A DNA stretch of 64,000 nt from Exiguobacterium aurantiacum (GTDB lineage Bacteria; Bacillota; Bacilli; Exiguobacteriales; Exiguobacteriaceae), in contig NZ_CP101462.1 in NCBI RefSeq assembly GCF_024362205.1, positions 834,501-898,500 on the forward strand. The letters run 5' to 3'. A program made the position numbers and the translations under genes. This document shows, piece after piece, positions 16,191 through 25,033 of the stretch. Position 1 is the first letter of the stretch. Each line of letters starts with the position of its first letter. The notes beneath the pieces are model-generated. The model had not been told where the DNA came from and made no database searches. It was given only the letters and a program-made list of their open reading frames with translations.

Positions 16191-16832
16191 CTACCGCACA
16201 AAATCACGTTCGATGATGCGCTGGTCCTGGGTCTCGAGTCCCCCTTGACCGTTCGTCAAATCGACGAGCCAGGCCATCGCGGCCTCGGTCTCTTCGACCG
16301 GTACCGAAATGTGGAACGTGACGGTGTCGGCGTAAACGATGTCATCGAGGAGGTACGATGATTGTCGCAATTCGTTCTCGACCTTGCCGATCCAACCGTA
16401 GTCGACGGTGAGCGTCAACCGTTGCATCGGGATGCGTTCGACGATGCCGACCGCGTCGAGCCCTTCGCTCACCGTGCCGCCGTAAGCGCGAATCAATCCG
16501 CCGCCACCGAGCTTGATGCCGCCGAAGTAACGGGTGACGACGACGACCGTATCTTTCAACTCGCGTTTCCGGAGCACCTCGAGCATCGGCAGCCCGGCCG
16601 TCCCGCTCGGTTCACCGTCATCGTTCGCTTTTTGGAACTCGTTGCGCGCGCCGATGATATAGGCCGAGCAGTTATGGTTGGCGCTCCAATGGGCCTTTTT
16701 GATAGCTTGGATGAACGCCTGCGCCTCTTCCTCGGACGTGACCCGTTTGAAGTGGGCGATAAATTTTGATTTTTGAATGACGACCTCGTATTCTCCGTCT
16801 TGTTTTATAGTATAATTTTGTTCAGCAGACAT
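16191..16832 (-). CDS. yvyE: YigZ/YvyE family protein (IMPACT N-terminal fold)
   Basis: The 213-residue product has the UPF0029/IMPACT domain: QKSKFIAHFKRVTSEEEAQAF near the start, NHNCSAYIIG, then the signature DDGEPSGTAGLPML and VVVTRYFGGIKLGGGGLIRAYG. A second ferredoxin-like domain follows. The biochemical role is not settled in bacteria. In B. subtilis yvyE also lies directly next to degS, divergently, as here. The RBS is AAAGGAG. Confidence 0.92.
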   Translation of the reverse strand: MSAEQNYTIKQDGEYEVVIQKSKFIAHFKRVTSEEEAQAFIQAIKKAHWSANHNCSAYIIGARNEFQKANDDGEPSGTAGLPMLEVLRKRELKDTVVVVTRYFGGIKLGGGGLIRAYGGTVSEGLDAVGIVERIPMQRLTLTVDYGWIGKVENELRQSSYLLDDIVYADTVTFHISVPVEETEAAMAWLVDLTNGQGGLETQDQRIIERDFVR

Positions 16833-17006
16833 TTCTGAAAATTCTCCTTTCTATTTTTGAATATTTTTTTTAGAATTCAAGTAGGCGTCAACGCCTGATG
16901 CGGCGAATGGGAAGGAGAGCCTCCATTTTTTACTGTAAACGAACGTTCCGCAGTCGATAATAGGAATAGATGAAGACTTACTACCGAATTATTAGGGGAT
17001 GGCATC

Positions 17007-18131
17007 GTGAATCATATTACCGATCGTACAGCTTTAGAACATATCATAACAAATATGATTGATACGGTGACGGAAAGTAAAGAGGAGATTGTCCGGATTA
17101 CCGAGAGTTCGGCCAACGAGTATTCGTTGATTCAAAACGAACTGAAAGAGTTGACGCAAAAGATCGAGTTTTATATCGAGGAGTCGGAACGGCTCGACCT
17201 GCTCGTGAAAGCGGCGAAGAACAAACTCGTCCAAGTGAGCAAGAAGTTTCATATACATAGCGAGCAAGAGATCCGGGAGGCGTACGAACGCGCCAACCAA
17301 ATGCAGCTCGAGCGCTTTCTCATCCAAAAAGAAGAGATGGCCGGCCAACAGCGTCGCAACGACCTCGAACGCCGCCTGCTCGTCCTCGAGGACACGATCG
17401 AACGGGCCGACAAACTCGTCAGTCGCGTCTCCGTCGTGCTGAACTTCCTTCGGGACGACCTGCAGCAAGAGTACTCCGACATGATGAAGAAGCAAGAGAT
17501 GGCGATCAGCGTCTTCGAGGCGGCCGAACGTGAGCGGCGCCACCTCGCCCGTGAGATGCACGACGGACCGGCGCAATCGCTTGCTCACATCTTGATTCGG
17601 GCCGATTTGATCGAGAAGACGTTCGACAAGCGCGGGAAAGACGAGGCGTTCGCCGAACTGCACGAGCTCAAACGCCTCATCCGCGGTGCGCTCGTCGACG
17701 TCCGGCGACTCATCTATGACTTGCGTCCGATGTCGCTTGACGACCTCGGCTTCTTGCCGACGCTCGAACGGTACCTCCATCAGACGGAGGAGTATACGAC
17801 CATCAAGACGCGGCTCAACTACCGGGGGTCTCGGGCCCGGTTGCCCGAGAAACTGGAGATCAACGTGTTCCGACTCGTCCAAGAGGCCGTCCAAAATGCA
17901 ATCAAACACTCGAAGACGGCGGAGATCATCGTCAATGTCGAGCAAGCGCACGACGCGATACATATTCATGTACGAGACCATGGGGTCGGATTCGTACCGA
18001 GCACGATTGGCGAAGAGTCGTTCGGGATCGTGGGGATGCGGGAGCGGATCGAGCTGGTGAACGGAAGCATGACCATTGATTCGGAAGTCGGCAAAGGGAC
18101 GGTCGTCCGCATGTCGATTCCAATCACGTAA
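17007..18131 (+). CDS. degS: Sensor histidine kinase DegS
   Basis: This cytoplasmic kinase phosphorylates DegU and controls exoenzymes, motility and competence. The protein has 374 residues with no membrane helices. The first 170 form a long coiled-coil sensor region. The HisKA_3-type phosphoacceptor His185 lies in [15 protein letters not shown], followed by [20 protein letters not shown] and an HATPase region with NAIKHS and DHGVGF. The start is GTG with GGGGAT upstream. The stop is 25 bases before degU, so they form one operon. Confidence 0.95.
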   Translation: MNHITDRTALEHIITNMIDTVTESKEEIVRITESSANEYSLIQNELKELTQKIEFYIEESERLDLLVKAAKNKLVQVSKKFHIHSEQEIREAYERANQMQLERFLIQKEEMAGQQRRNDLERRLLVLEDTIERADKLVSRVSVVLNFLRDDLQQEYSDMMKKQEMAISVFEAAERERRHLAREMHDGPAQSLAHILIRADLIEKTFDKRGKDEAFAELHELKRLIRGALVDVRRLIYDLRPMSLDDLGFLPTLERYLHQTEEYTTIKTRLNYRGSRARLPEKLEINVFRLVQEAVQNAIKHSKTAEIIVNVEQAHDAIHIHVRDHGVGFVPSTIGEESFGIVGMRERIELVNGSMTIDSEVGKGTVVRMSIPIT

Positions 18132-18156
18132 GACAAGAACAAGGGGGAGTATCCAG

Positions 18157-18849
18157 ATGGAACAATTACAAACACGCATCGCAATCGTGGATGACCATGA
18201 ACTGTTTCGAGAAGGCTTGAAACGGATCTTTGATTTAGAGGACGAATTCACGGTCGTCGCCGAAGGGCGGACCGGTACCGAGGCGATTCGCATCGCCGCC
18301 GACCATAAGCCGGAGATCTTGATTCTCGACATCAACATGCCTGAACTGAACGGGATCGAGGCGACGAAACAGTTGTCGGTGCTGTCACCGGAGACACGCG
18401 TCCTCATCCTGTCGATCCATGACGATGAGTCATACATCACGCACGCGCTCGAAGCGGGCGCATCGGGCTTCTTGCTCAAGGAAGTCGCCTCGACCGAGCT
18501 CATCTCGGCCGTGCGTTCGGTCGCGAAGGACGGGGCTTACCTGCATCCGAAAGTGACGACGAACGTCTTGAAAGAATACCGTCGTCTGCTCCAATTCAAA
18601 GGCGAACAGGCCGGCCGTAACGTCGAGAACCGGACCGATGACCCGGTCTACCAATTGTTGTCGCGCCGTGAAGTCGAAGTGTTGCACTTGCTCGCCGAAG
18701 GTCGTTCGAACCGCGACATCAGCGACATGCTGTTCATCAGCGAGAAGACGGTCAAGAACCACGTCTCGTCGGTGCTCCGCAAGATGGAAGTGAACGACCG
18801 CACACAAGCCGTCGTCGACGCCATCCGCCGCGGATGGGTCGAGATTTGA
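18157..18849 (+). CDS. degU: Response regulator DegU
   Basis: This is the DNA-binding partner of DegS. It has 230 residues: a receiver domain ([14 protein letters not shown], phosphorylated Asp58 in [12 protein letters not shown]) and a C-terminal LuxR/NarL helix-turn-helix ([20 protein letters not shown], then [17 protein letters not shown]). The start at 18157 follows AAGGGGGAG. In Bacilli, unphosphorylated DegU helps ComK activate comK, and phosphorylated DegU affects flagellar genes; both target classes are in this window. Confidence 0.95.
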   Translation: MEQLQTRIAIVDDHELFREGLKRIFDLEDEFTVVAEGRTGTEAIRIAADHKPEILILDINMPELNGIEATKQLSVLSPETRVLILSIHDDESYITHALEAGASGFLLKEVASTELISAVRSVAKDGAYLHPKVTTNVLKEYRRLLQFKGEQAGRNVENRTDDPVYQLLSRREVEVLHLLAEGRSNRDISDMLFISEKTVKNHVSSVLRKMEVNDRTQAVVDAIRRGWVEI

Positions 18850-18877
18850 CCTCGACCGATGCAATACATCGTTTTTA

Positions 18878-18886
18878 TGCTACAAT
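18878..18886 (+). promoter_or_regulatory. Extended -10 promoter element before degV
   Basis: TGC-TACAAT fits an extended -10 box about 60 bases upstream of the degV start. No convincing -35 is visible, and degV may also be read from degSU. Confidence 0.4.
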
Positions 18887-18946
18887 ATGGAATGGAATCC
18901 ACATTCAATTGGAAAACGAAACGATGTAAAGTGAGGATATAATAGC

Positions 18947-19795
18947 ATGGGAAACATAGCCATTTTGACCGACAGTACCGCCTATTTGCCGGCCGAATTT
19001 TGTGAGCGCCACGACGTCCACGTCGCCCCGCTCAGTGTGATCTTTGACGGGGAGTCGTTCCGCGAAGCCGTCGACATCACGACCGAGGCTTTTTATGACC
19101 GGATCGAGGCAGGGAACTTGCCGACGACATCCCAGCCGAGCATCGGGGAGACGATCGAATTGATTGAACGTCTCCCGGACGAGGTGACGGACGTCGTCGC
19201 CATCACGCTCTCGAGCGGGATCAGCGGTACGTACCAGTCGATGATCGCCTTGAACGACATGGTCGACGTCAACGTCCACGCGTTCGACTCGGAAATCTCA
19301 TGTATGCCTCAAGCGTTCCTCGTCGAAGAGGCAATCCATTTGCGTGACGCCGGCGCGTCGGCGCAGGAAATCATGGCTCACCTTGAAAAGATGCGCGAGT
19401 TGATTCGTGCGTACTTCGTCGTCGATGACCTCGACCACCTCCAACGAGGCGGGCGGCTCAGCGCGGCGCAGGCGCTTGTCGGATCGTTCCTTCAAATCAA
19501 GCCGGTGCTTCACTTCCAAGACCGGTTGATCGTGCCGTTCGAAAAAATTCGGACGTACAAGAAGGCGGTCCGCCGCATCGAAGAGATGATGGAACAGTCG
19601 ATCAAGGGCGACGGTGCAGGCTACTGTATCGGGATCATCCACGCCAACTGCCCGGACCGTCAGGCCGAGGAGATCGCATCGATGAAACAGAAGTTCCCAC
19701 AGGCCCATGTCACGGGCGGTCATTTCGGACCGGTCATCGGGACACACCTTGGACCTGGTGCGATCGGCATCACGTGGTATCGCCGCGAGTGGTAA
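18947..19795 (+). CDS. degV: DegV family fatty-acid-binding protein (FakB-like)
   Basis: DegV/FakB proteins bind fatty acids and present them to the kinase FakA. The 282-residue product starts with the family motif IAILTDSTAYLP, has TSQPSIGE (T-S-Q-P) near residue 65 and a ligand-pocket serine in LSSGISGTYQS. It ends in HFGPVIGTHLGPGAIGITWY, with the conserved His-Thr-Gly-Pro pattern. The position directly after degU is the same as yviA in B. subtilis. An AGTGAGGA RBS precedes the start. Confidence 0.93.
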   Translation: MGNIAILTDSTAYLPAEFCERHDVHVAPLSVIFDGESFREAVDITTEAFYDRIEAGNLPTTSQPSIGETIELIERLPDEVTDVVAITLSSGISGTYQSMIALNDMVDVNVHAFDSEISCMPQAFLVEEAIHLRDAGASAQEIMAHLEKMRELIRAYFVVDDLDHLQRGGRLSAAQALVGSFLQIKPVLHFQDRLIVPFEKIRTYKKAVRRIEEMMEQSIKGDGAGYCIGIIHANCPDRQAEEIASMKQKFPQAHVTGGHFGPVIGTHLGPGAIGITWYRREW

Positions 19796-19797
19796 AC

Positions 19798-19825
19798 AAA
19801 AGACGGCCATCTGGTCGTCTTTTTC
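19798..19825 (+). terminator. Terminator of degV
   Basis: AAAAGACGGCC-ATCT-GGTCGTCTTTT hairpin (one G-U pair) with T-tract; it lies just before the treR RBS. Confidence 0.78.
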
Positions 19826-19844
19826 GATAGAGAGGAGTGAGTCT

Positions 19845-20552
19845 GTGGCCAAATATCGTCAAATCTATGAGCGCCTCGCCGAGCGGATGAAGACTGGGGA
19901 GTACGCAGCGGAATCGAAGTTGCCGTCCGAGACCGAGCTGATGCACGAGTATGAGGCGAGCCGAGGCACGGTCCGGAAAGCGCTCGACCTGCTCCAAGAG
20001 CACGGTTACGTCCGGAAGCATCACGGGAAAGGTGTGTTCGTGCTGCGACGCGACCAAATCGAGTTCCAGTTCAACGGCATCGTCAGTTTCTCGGAAGTGT
20101 ACGCCAGCATGCTCGGCCGCTCGATCCAGACGTCGGTCGCCTCGTTCGAGGACATCGAGGCACCGGCTTGGCTCGCCGAGCGAATGAATTTGCAGCCGGG
20201 GACACGGATGTACCGAATCGAACGGGTCCGAAACTTCGACGGGGAGAATGTCATCCTGGACGTGAACTATTTCGTCAAAGACCTCGTGCCCGGCCTGACA
20301 GAAGAAATCGCCGCGCAATCGATTTACGCCTATGTCGAGCACGAGCTCGGGATGCAAATCAGTTACGCCAAGCGGAAGATTGCGGCCGAGGACGTGACCG
20401 AGCTCGACCGGCTGCGACTCGACCTCCACGATTACGAGTACGTCATCGTCATCACGAACGACACGTTCCTGTATGAAGGAAGACAGTTCGAATATACGGA
20501 ATCCCGCCACCGGCTCGATAAGTTCCAGTTCAGCGACGTGGCGCGCCGCTAA
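19845..20552 (+). CDS. treR: Trehalose operon repressor TreR, GntR family
   Basis: This regulator binds trehalose 6-phosphate and represses the trehalose genes. The 235-residue protein has an N-terminal winged helix (YRQIYERLAERMKTGEY, LPSETELMHEYEASRGTVRK, HGKGVFV) and a UTRA ligand domain from about residue 80. The start is GTG, chosen for the GAGGAG RBS seven bases upstream. It is followed by its own terminator and then by the treP-treC operon, whose promoter carries two palindromic boxes that are likely its operators. Confidence 0.92.
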   Translation: MAKYRQIYERLAERMKTGEYAAESKLPSETELMHEYEASRGTVRKALDLLQEHGYVRKHHGKGVFVLRRDQIEFQFNGIVSFSEVYASMLGRSIQTSVASFEDIEAPAWLAERMNLQPGTRMYRIERVRNFDGENVILDVNYFVKDLVPGLTEEIAAQSIYAYVEHELGMQISYAKRKIAAEDVTELDRLRLDLHDYEYVIVITNDTFLYEGRQFEYTESRHRLDKFQFSDVARR

Positions 20553-20554
20553 TG

Positions 20555-20580
20555 CCCCTTCTTCGGAAGGGGTCTTTTTT
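20555..20580 (+). terminator. Terminator of treR
   Basis: CCCCTTC-TTCG-GAAGGGG hairpin with a UUCG-type loop and a six-T tail. Confidence 0.88.
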
Positions 20581-20643
20581 CGTTTTGAATCGGGACAAGA
20601 GGGAACAAAAATAGTGAACGCCTGTCACGAATTTGTCACTCTT

Positions 20644-20692
20644 AACTCATATAGATAAGTTGTTGACAGAACTCGTCTATATAAGTTACACT
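20644..20692 (+). promoter_or_regulatory. treP promoter with two TreR-type operators
   Basis: TTGACA (20663-20668) and TACACT (20687-20692) are 18 bases apart. Two near-identical palindromic boxes, AACTCATATAGATAAGTT (20644-20661) and AACTCGTCTATATAAGTT (20670-20687), flank the -35 box and fill the spacer. Occupation of either would block RNA polymerase. Assignment to TreR rests on position and on the AT-rich palindromic core similar to the known tre operator. Confidence 0.72.
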
Positions 20693-20720
20693 TTGTTTGT
20701 ACTCATAAGTAACCGTTTTC

Positions 20721-20734
20721 AAAAAACGCTTTCA
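20721..20734 (-). promoter_or_regulatory. cre site downstream of the treP promoter
   Basis: On the minus strand the site reads TGAAAGCGTTTTTT, matching the CcpA cre consensus at 13 of 14 positions. It lies about 30 bases after the expected start point, so CcpA would act as a roadblock under glucose. Confidence 0.75.
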
Positions 20735-20754
20735 AACAAAGGAGGCCAACAAAT

Positions 20755-22203
20755 ATGAAGGCAGATTATCGTCAAATCGCCGCGGATATCCTTGAAGCCA
20801 TCGGGGGCAAGGATAACGTCGACAAAGCGGCGCACTGTGTCACGCGACTCCGTCTTTCGTTGAAGGACCAGTCGCTCGTCAACGAAGCAAAAGTAAAAGA
20901 AGCCGATCTCGTCAAAGGCGCATTCGAGAACTCGGGTGTGTATCAAGTCGTCATCGGAGCCGGTGACGTCGAACGCGTCTACGCCGAATTCATCAAACTC
21001 GCCGGGCTCGAAGCGGCGACGGTCGCCGAGGTCAAATCGGCCGGCGGTAAGAAGATGAACCCGCTCCAAAAACTCGTCAAAGTGTTCTCGGACGTGTTCA
21101 TGCCAATCATCCCGGCCATCATCGTCGCCGGTCTGTTGATGGGGATCAACAACTTGCTCGCGTCAGAAGGACTGTTCGTCGAGGGGGCGACGCTGATCGA
21201 GGCGTACCCGAACCTGCAAGGACTTTGGGATCTCATCAATATGATGGCGAACACGGCGTTCGTCTTCCTCCCGGCGCTCGTCGGTTGGTCGGCGACGAAA
21301 CGGTTCGGCGGCAGCGAAGTGCTCGGGATCGTCATGGGTCTCTTGCTCGTCCACCCGGACCTCTTGAACGCCTGGGGTTATGGGCAGGCGGCGCTTGAAG
21401 GCGACGTCCCGACGTTCAACATCCTTGGCTTGTTTGAAATCGAGAAAGTCGGCTATCAAGGTCAGATTCTTCCGATTTTGGCAGCGGCCTTCATTTTGAG
21501 CCATATCGAGATGTTCTTGAAAAAGCATGTCCCGAACGCGATTCAATTGCTCGTCGTACCGATCACGACCATCGTCGTCACCGGTTTCCTCGCGCTCGCG
21601 ATCGTCGGACCGGTCACACGTGGAATCGGGAACGTCATCGCGACGAGCCTCGTCAACGTGTTCGAAGTCGTACCGGTCGTCGGTGCGCTCTTGTTCGGAC
21701 TGTTCTACGCACCGCTCGTCGTCACGGGGATGCACCACTTGTTCATCGCAATCGACCTTCAGCTCATCGCGGAAACGGGCGGTACGTTCATCTGGCCGAT
21801 GCTCGCCTTGTCGAACATCGCTCAAGGCTCGGCTGCACTTGCCATGTTCTTCGTCTATAAGCACAATGCAAAACAAAAGAGTATGGCGTCGACATCAGCC
21901 ATCTCGGCTTACTTCGGGATCACCGAGCCGGCCATGTTCGGGGTGAACTTGCCGAACAAGTTCCCGTTCTACTCGGCGATGATCGGGTCGGCGATTGCCG
22001 CTATCTTCATCACCTTGAACGACGTCCAAGCAATCGGGATCGGGGTCGGAGGTCTACCAGGCTTCCTTTCCATCTTCACCGATAAAATCTTGCTCTTCAT
22101 CGTCGGGATGATTATCGCGATCGTCGTCCCGTTCGTCTTGACGTTCGTCTTGTCGAAACGTTACATGAAAAAAGGCGAAATCGAAGAAAACAAAGTCGCA
22201 TAA
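20755..22203 (+). CDS. treP: PTS trehalose-specific enzyme IIBC
   Basis: This permease imports trehalose as trehalose 6-phosphate. In 482 residues there is an N-terminal IIB domain (phosphorylated Cys28 in KAAHCVTRLRLSLKD) and a IIC domain from about residue 105 with around ten membrane helices. IIC features include GGTFIWPMLALSNIAQGSAA and AYFGITEPAMFGVNL. No IIA domain is present, so an external IIA is needed; the glucose-type IIA at 3638 is a candidate. The RBS is AAAGGAGG. It forms an operon with the hydrolase gene 83 bases downstream. Confidence 0.95.
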   Translation: MKADYRQIAADILEAIGGKDNVDKAAHCVTRLRLSLKDQSLVNEAKVKEADLVKGAFENSGVYQVVIGAGDVERVYAEFIKLAGLEAATVAEVKSAGGKKMNPLQKLVKVFSDVFMPIIPAIIVAGLLMGINNLLASEGLFVEGATLIEAYPNLQGLWDLINMMANTAFVFLPALVGWSATKRFGGSEVLGIVMGLLLVHPDLLNAWGYGQAALEGDVPTFNILGLFEIEKVGYQGQILPILAAAFILSHIEMFLKKHVPNAIQLLVVPITTIVVTGFLALAIVGPVTRGIGNVIATSLVNVFEVVPVVGALLFGLFYAPLVVTGMHHLFIAIDLQLIAETGGTFIWPMLALSNIAQGSAALAMFFVYKHNAKQKSMASTSAISAYFGITEPAMFGVNLPNKFPFYSAMIGSAIAAIFITLNDVQAIGIGVGGLPGFLSIFTDKILLFIVGMIIAIVVPFVLTFVLSKRYMKKGEIEENKVA

Positions 22204-22286
22204 GAAGATGACTGACAAGGGGAGGGACGGAGGTTCTTCCCCTTTTCCTGTACAAATGAAAACTCTTACAAAAGGAGACTACACTT

Positions 22287-23921
22287 ATGACACCATCAAA
22301 CTGGCGCAAATCCGTCGTCTATCAAATCTATCCGAAAAGCTTCTATAGCCCGGAAGGCAATGCCACCGGCTCCATCAAAGGGGTGACGGCGAAGCTCGAT
22401 TATTTGGCCGAGCTTGGCATCGAATATATCTGGATGACGCCGGTGTACAAGTCGCCGCAAAACGATAACGGCTACGACGTCAGCGACTATTACGCGATCG
22501 ACCCTTCGTACGGGACGATGGACGACCTCGATGAGCTCGTCCGTGAGGCCGAGGCGCGTGGTATCGGGCTCATGATGGACATCGTCGTCAACCACTCGTC
22601 GACCGAGCATGAGTGGTTCCAGAAGTCGCTCGCCGGCGACGAGCGCTACCGCGACTATTACATCTGGCGCGACGAGCCGACGAACTGGGAGTCGAAGTTC
22701 GGCGGCAACGCCTGGAAGTATGACGAGAAGAGCGGCCAATATTACCTCCACTTGTTCGACGTGACCCAGGCCGACTTGAACTGGGAGAACGAGCAGATGC
22801 GCGAGGACGTCTATGAGATGATGCGCTTCTGGCGTGACAAGGGCATCAAAGGGTTCCGCCTCGACGTCATCAACTTGATCTCGAAGCAGCAAGAGTTTCC
22901 GGAAGACGACTCGGACGGCCGCAAGTTCTACACAGACGGTCCGCGCATCCATGAGTACTTGAAAGAGATGAACCGCGAAGTGTTCGACGGCCACGATGTC
23001 ATCACGGTCGGCGAGATGTCGTCGACGACGCTCGACCATTGCGTCCGTTACTCGAGCCCGGACGAGCGCGAGCTCAGCATGACGTTCAGCTTCCATCACT
23101 TGAAAGTCGACTATCCGAACGGCGAGAAGTTCGTCGCTGCCCCGTTCGATTTCATCCAATTGAAAGACATCATGTCGACGTGGCAGGAAGGGATGCACGG
23201 CAAGGGATGGAACGCCATCTTCTGGTGCAACCACGACCAACCGCGCGTCGTCAGCCGCTTCGGCAACGACACCGACCACCGTGTCGAGAGCGCGAAGATG
23301 CTCGCGACAGTGCTCCATGGTCTTCAAGGGACGCCATATATTTATCAGGGCGAGGAAATCGGGATGACGAACCCGGGCTTCGACTCGCTCGACGAGTATC
23401 GTGACATCGAGACGCTCAACGCCTATAACTTGAAGCGCGAACAGGGCGTGTCCCATGAGGACATGATGGCCGCCATCAAACAGAAGTCGCGGGACAACTC
23501 GCGGACGCCGATGCAGTGGGACGCGACGCCGCACGCCGGCTTCACGAGCGGGACGCCGTGGATCAACGTGGCGCCGAACTATACGGACGTCAACGTCGAG
23601 ACGGCGCTCGACGACCCGAACTCGGTGTTCTACCACTACAAGAACTTGATCTCGCTCCGGAAAGAGTTCGACGTGTTGACGGACGGGGACTACACGCTCC
23701 TCACACCGGACGCGCTCGACGTCTGGGCATACACGCGGAAGACGGCAGACGAGGAAGTGCTCGTCGTCGCCAACTTCTACGGGCCCGAGACGACGTATGA
23801 GATCCCGGCAGGTTTCACGCAGGCCGAGGTCGTCAGCCATAACTATGACGTGCCCCAGCTCGACGGGACGACGTTGTCGCTCCGGGCGTACGAGGCGATC
23901 ATGTTCTACAAACAACATTGA
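22287..23921 (+). CDS. treC: Trehalose-6-phosphate hydrolase (alpha,alpha-phosphotrehalase), GH13
   Basis: This enzyme splits trehalose 6-phosphate into glucose and glucose 6-phosphate. The 544-residue protein starts WRKSVVYQIYPKSFYSPEGN and has the GH13 regions in order: MDIVVNHSS, GFRLDVINLI (nucleophile Asp), VGEMSS (acid/base Glu) and WCNHDQPR (transition-state Asp). The DNSRTPMQWD motif near residue 405 is typical of oligo-1,6-glucosidase/TreA members. The RBS is AAAGGAG. A terminator follows, ending the treP-treC operon. Confidence 0.95.
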   Translation: MTPSNWRKSVVYQIYPKSFYSPEGNATGSIKGVTAKLDYLAELGIEYIWMTPVYKSPQNDNGYDVSDYYAIDPSYGTMDDLDELVREAEARGIGLMMDIVVNHSSTEHEWFQKSLAGDERYRDYYIWRDEPTNWESKFGGNAWKYDEKSGQYYLHLFDVTQADLNWENEQMREDVYEMMRFWRDKGIKGFRLDVINLISKQQEFPEDDSDGRKFYTDGPRIHEYLKEMNREVFDGHDVITVGEMSSTTLDHCVRYSSPDERELSMTFSFHHLKVDYPNGEKFVAAPFDFIQLKDIMSTWQEGMHGKGWNAIFWCNHDQPRVVSRFGNDTDHRVESAKMLATVLHGLQGTPYIYQGEEIGMTNPGFDSLDEYRDIETLNAYNLKREQGVSHEDMMAAIKQKSRDNSRTPMQWDATPHAGFTSGTPWINVAPNYTDVNVETALDDPNSVFYHYKNLISLRKEFDVLTDGDYTLLTPDALDVWAYTRKTADEEVLVVANFYGPETTYEIPAGFTQAEVVSHNYDVPQLDGTTLSLRAYEAIMFYKQH

Positions 23922-23926
23922 GTGTC

Positions 23927-23956
23927 AGGAGGCGTTCCATGCGGGCGCCTCCTTTT
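23927..23956 (+). terminator. Terminator of treP-treC
   Basis: AGGAGGCG and CGCCTCCT pair around an 11-base loop, followed by a short T-run. Confidence 0.75.
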
Positions 23957-24073
23957 AGTTGCCGAATGAGGGACTCTCAAAATGGGGATCGTTCCAATAG
24001 AGGTGTCCCTCGAGCCTGTCGAGGAACATGTGGATAGGATTTACTCTACATCAACGTCTAAGGTGGGTGAGAT

Positions 24074-24107
24074 AAAAGGTTCCTCCGGGTCGTTGGAGGA
24101 ACCTTTT
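24074..24107 (-). terminator. Terminator of the 24107-24850 gene
   Basis: AAAAGGTTCCTCC pairs perfectly with GGAGGAACCTTTT (13 bp, 8-base loop). On the minus strand it directly follows the stop. The stretch 23957-24073 holds nothing else that I recognise. Confidence 0.85.
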
Positions 24108-24850
24108 TAGTCGTTCAAACGTTGCTTTAGGCGTGCTAAAAGATGAGGGGAGTCGAGGTCGCTATATCGAATTCCTTCCGCATAACGTTCGATGCCATCT
24201 ACCGTGATTTGCAGCGTGATGGCATGGAAGGGAACACTGTTCTCGTCAGCGACACGTTTCACGTCACGCAGTAAACCCATCACTTCTTCAAAGGTATAGG
24301 ATTGATCTTCCGCATGAAGGAAGAGGAGACCGTAGCGCGCCCCATAAAACTCGACGTCGACGGGTTGATCGATTTGCAAGTCATTCGTATCAATCGCCAG
24401 CTCCACCTCGTCGCTCCACGTTGAACTAGGGAGCTCAACCATGAAATCGATGCGGTCTGAAAAGCTTGGTGCGATGAACTGTTGAACAGCAGCGTTATAA
24501 GCGTCACTGATCCGTTGGTGTGTGTTTTCCTTTGACACGACATCTTCTTCATAGCTGTCATCGACGACTTTTCCGCTTCGGGTGATTCGTATCACGAACT
24601 CGGTATCGGTGCTTGTACGAGAAGTCATCGTCACATAATATTTTGGGTCGTATAGCGATAAGTACATGACATCCGCTACGTGAAGCGACAAGTCCGGATA
24701 CGTGACGTGAACATACTCCTCTGCTGCTTCGATTGCGCGTTGCTCAGCTTTGTCGCTCCCGTCAAAGACATACCAGCACCACCATCCGAAGCAGAAGACC
24801 CCGAGCATACCTAAACCGGTCAAGATGTTGTGGATGGGTCGTTTGAACAT
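24107..24850 (-). CDS. Membrane-anchored protein of unknown function, YfjL-like
   Basis: The protein has about 247 residues with one N-terminal membrane helix (residues about 8-28, ILTGLGMLGVFCFGWWCWYVF) and an extracellular remainder. The part after the anchor, EEYVHVTYPDLSLHVADVMY, and YYVTMTSRTSTDTEFVIRI resemble Bacillus YfjL-type secreted proteins; this is from memory and weak. The start at 24850 was chosen for the GAGGAG RBS six bases upstream. It is a single gene, divergent from comFA. Confidence 0.55.
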   Translation of the reverse strand: MFKRPIHNILTGLGMLGVFCFGWWCWYVFDGSDKAEQRAIEAAEEYVHVTYPDLSLHVADVMYLSLYDPKYYVTMTSRTSTDTEFVIRITRSGKVVDDSYEEDVVSKENTHQRISDAYNAAVQQFIAPSFSDRIDFMVELPSSTWSDEVELAIDTNDLQIDQPVDVEFYGARYGLLFLHAEDQSYTFEEVMGLLRDVKRVADENSVPFHAITLQITVDGIERYAEGIRYSDLDSPHLLARLKQRLND

Positions 24851-25033
24851 GATTTTCTCCTCATTTCCAATAAATGGTCTATTTTCAGTATAGTCAATCG
24901 TTTCAACTTTCACCTCGGTCTACAGCATGATATGAGTGGACATCCCATCGTTATCCGTCGTTGTTCCATCGACGAACAGGACATGTGGATGTGATGGTAA
25001 TATGCTAGCGTCAATAGAAAAAGGACTGATCTT

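Noticed and set aside
17034-18503. 489-codon open frame opposite degS and degU
   Set aside because: Same explanation; low-complexity composition and no start signal, covering two well-defined genes.
22296-23918. 540-codon open frame on the minus strand opposite treC
   Set aside because: It is rich in Arg, Val, Asp and His with no domain, has no RBS, and mirrors a certain GH13 gene; codon bias of the real gene keeps the opposite frame open.
24960-24990. LexA/DinR-like box before comFA
   Set aside because: The GTTC-N7-GAAC arrangement is in the reverse order and has the wrong spacing for the Bacillus LexA box.
24851-25033. ComK box pair upstream of comFA
   Set aside because: I looked for AAAA-N5-TTTT pairs and found none convincing; regulation may lie elsewhere or use degenerate boxes.
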